32,937 nucleotides of DNA from Actinocatenispora comari. GTDB lineage: Bacteria > Actinomycetota > Actinomycetes > Mycobacteriales > Micromonosporaceae. Below are positions 31,625 to 32,937 of this stretch, in pieces. Below the pieces are notes generated by a model that worked only from the letters and a program-made list of their open reading frames with translations, was not told where the DNA came from and did not search any database. The DNA lies in assembly GCF_017312725.1 (NCBI RefSeq), contig NZ_BOPO01000012.1, positions 1 to 32,937 on the forward strand. Direction: 5' to 3'. The translations under genes were made by a program, and so were the position numbers. Numbering within the stretch: the first letter of the stretch is position 1; every line of letters starts with the position of its first letter.

Positions 31625-32533
31625 ATGACCGGTCCGAACGGCACCCTCCCGATCGTCTTCGTGCACGGCAGCCGGCTCAGCGGCACGATGTGGGACCCGG
31701 TCCGCGCGCGCTGCCCGAGCTGCCGGAGCAGCGCGCCGGACCTGCCGGGACACGGCGCCCGCCGCGGCGAAGCGTTCTCGCTCGACGGCGCGGTGGCCAC
31801 GGTCGCGGACGCGATCCGGCAGCTCGGCGGCCGGGCGCTGGTCGTCGGCATGTCGCTCGGCGGGTACGTCGGGATCGCCGCCGCCGGACGGCACCCCGAT
31901 CTGGTCGCCGGGCTGGTGACGATCGGCGCGGCCGCGGTGCCGCGCGGACCGCTGTACACCGCCTACCGCTGGGCGTTCAGCACCGCCGGCCGGTTCCCCC
32001 GGGCCGTGGATCGGCTCAGCGGCTGGGGTTTCCGCCGGTCGCTGCCGCCCGCGGTGGCGGCGGCGATGACCGCCGGCGGCATCGACAGCGCCGCGCTGCC
32101 GGCGATCGCGACGCAGCTGGCCGGGCTCGATCCGGTCGGCTGCCTGCGCGCGTACCCCGGTCCGGTGTGGCTCGCCGCCGGCAGCCGGGACCCGCTCGGC
32201 CGGGACCTCGACGCGCTGCGGGCGGTGTGCCGGCGGGGCACGGTGGTGCGCTGGCCGGGCCGCGGACACCTCGACTGCCTGAGCGACCCCGACCGGATCG
32301 CCGCGCTGGTCGCAACCGCGGCCGAAACCGCAACCGCCGCAACCGCAACCCCGGCAGAGACCTCAACCGCGGCCGAGACCGCGGCCGAGACCGAGACCGA
32401 GACCGAGACCGCAGGCTTATCCGATGCCGCGGCCGAGATTGCAGACGCGGCCGAGACCGCAACCGGGGCCGGTACCGCCGGGACCGGGACCGGCGCCGAG
32501 CCGTTGCCGCCGACGCCATCGTCGGTGCCGTGA
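31625..32533 (+). CDS. Alpha/beta-hydrolase with repetitive Thr/Glu/Ala tail
   Basis: The 302-residue protein has an alpha/beta-hydrolase core at about 8-228: the oxyanion HGSRLSG segment, nucleophile Ser77 in GMSLGGY, Asp189 in AGSRDPLG and His215 in GRGHLDC. The fold covers esterases, lipases and C-C hydrolases, so the substrate is open. From about residue 230 the sequence changes to an Ala/Thr/Glu repeat (AETATAATATPAETSTAAE, then TETETETA) coded by hexanucleotide repeats, and ends in PLPPTPSSVP. There is no signal peptide. The start has a TACGGT hexamer 7 nt upstream. The gene is divergent from a TetR gene across a perfect palindrome, so it is likely induced by its substrate or a related molecule. 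Confidence 0.9.
   Translation: MTGPNGTLPIVFVHGSRLSGTMWDPVRARCPSCRSSAPDLPGHGARRGEAFSLDGAVATVADAIRQLGGRALVVGMSLGGYVGIAAAGRHPDLVAGLVTIGAAAVPRGPLYTAYRWAFSTAGRFPRAVDRLSGWGFRRSLPPAVAAAMTAGGIDSAALPAIATQLAGLDPVGCLRAYPGPVWLAAGSRDPLGRDLDALRAVCRRGTVVRWPGRGHLDCLSDPDRIAALVATAAETATAATATPAETSTAAETAAETETETETAGLSDAAAEIADAAETATGAGTAGTGTGAEPLPPTPSSVP
32312..32492 (+). repeat. Degenerate hexanucleotide repeat array in the hydrolase gene
   Basis: Units of the form GMRRCC (GCAACC, GCGGCC, GAAACC, GAGACC) run in frame. Four identical GAGACC copies are in direct tandem at 32387-32410. Six-base units preserve the frame, so unit number could vary without disrupting the protein. Confidence 0.75.
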
Positions 32534-32558
32534 CCCATCGTCGGCGGGCCCGTCGGTG

Positions 32559-32584
32559 CCGCCTCGCGGTCGGCGCCGAGGCGG
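32559..32584. terminator. Possible terminator between hydrolase and SnoaL-like genes
   Basis: An 8-bp perfect stem (CCGCCTCG with its complement) and a 10-base loop lie in the 58-bp convergent spacer. The call is tentative. Confidence 0.35.
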
Positions 32585-32591
32585 ATGACGG

Positions 32592-32937
32592 TCAGTGGCT
32601 GAGGTGTTCGTGCCGTACCTGCCAGCCGTCGTCGCCGCGGACGAGGATCGCCGTACCCCGGCCCGCGCCGCTGGCCGCGCGGCCGTCGACGGTGCCGGAC
32701 CAGCGGAACCGGTACCGGCACGCCGCCTGGTCGTCGCCGCGGTAGAGCCAGGTCACGTCCTCGATCCGGTAGGTCTCGTCGGTGATGGTGGCGAACGTGC
32801 GGCCGATCGCGGCGAGGACCGCGTCCCGCCCGTGGTGCGAGCCGTCGGTGAACCAGTAGCTCGCGTCGGCCGCGATCAGCGGCGCCAGCCGGGCCGGATC
32901 GTGGCTGTTGGTGGCCTGCTCGTACCGACGCAGAAAG
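32592..32937 (-). CDS. SnoaL/NTF2-like protein, C-terminal part (runs off right edge)
   Basis: A minus-strand frame of 115 codons is open to the right edge, and its start lies outside the window. It reads FLRRYEQATNSHDPARLAPL, then ADASYWFTDGSHHGRDAVLAAI, TYRIEDVTWLYRG, CRYRFRWSGTV and a final DDGWQVRHEHLS. This is the cone-shaped alpha+beta NTF2-like/SnoaL/DUF4440 fold: the N-terminal helix with the sxDp pattern, the F-x-D-G-x-x-x-G-R loop and the closing WQVRHEH strand. Such domains act as small-molecule binding or isomerase-like enzymes and many have no known ligand. The stop is TGA at 32594-32592. It is convergent with the hydrolase. Confidence 0.85.
   Translation of the reverse strand, partial: FLRRYEQATNSHDPARLAPLIAADASYWFTDGSHHGRDAVLAAIGRTFATITDETYRIEDVTWLYRGDDQAACRYRFRWSGTVDGRAASGAGRGTAILVRGDDGWQVRHEHLSH

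Overview
The window is very GC-rich DNA whose codons end almost always in G or C. Its gene order (miaA; dapF; hflX; lexA, a LysM protein and nrdR; nrdJ) is typical of an actinomycete chromosome. Gene content and style suggest Micromonosporaceae, possibly Actinocatenispora; this is an inference from memory and was not tested by a search.

Layout. At 1-566 lies the 3' end of an IS481/IS3-type transposase and a short spacer with a strong hairpin and a textbook G-quadruplex motif. At 567-4275 (minus strand) a secreted carbohydrate-binding glycosidase is followed upstream by a LacI-type repressor; the glycosidase promoter carries a perfect palindrome across its -10. At 4330-6427 (minus) are a DSP-like phosphatase and a DUF349 coiled-coil protein. 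At 6670-8306 (plus) an extradiol-dioxygenase-like protein overlaps miaA. At 8540-12938 (plus) come a secreted GH92 alpha-mannosidase-like enzyme and an asparaginase. At 13036-15624 (minus) is a three-gene overlapping operon: PLP-dependent decarboxylase, GNAT acetyltransferase and a DUF6875-like protein. dapF follows at 15799-16665. At 16764-18522 a TetR repressor and a TIM-barrel protein are divergent around a long imperfect palindrome. A malic enzyme with an N-terminal ACT-like domain (minus) and HflX (plus) are divergent at 18590-21952. At 22167-24350 is a membrane-anchored propeller-like protein with repeated DEPTLPP motifs in its cytoplasmic tail.

The region 24598-30496 is a DNA-damage and dNTP-supply block. 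It holds lexA (with a long extra N-terminus), two SOS boxes, a divergent LysM membrane protein placed like the mycobacterial ChiZ gene, nrdR and the B12-dependent ribonucleotide reductase nrdJ. nrdJ ends at a 17-bp terminator; beyond it lie a decayed gene fragment, a TetR/alpha-beta-hydrolase divergon around a perfect 18-bp palindrome, and a partial SnoaL/NTF2-like gene at the right edge.

Three themes stand out. Several local regulators sit beside palindromes that overlap promoters. Eight genes appear to be leaderless, with a -10-like hexamer 6-7 nt before the start codon. The least understood units are the decarboxylase-GNAT-DUF6875 operon, the TetR/TIM-barrel pair, the extended LexA and the DEPTLPP-tailed membrane protein. 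No rRNA, tRNA, CRISPR array or riboswitch was seen.
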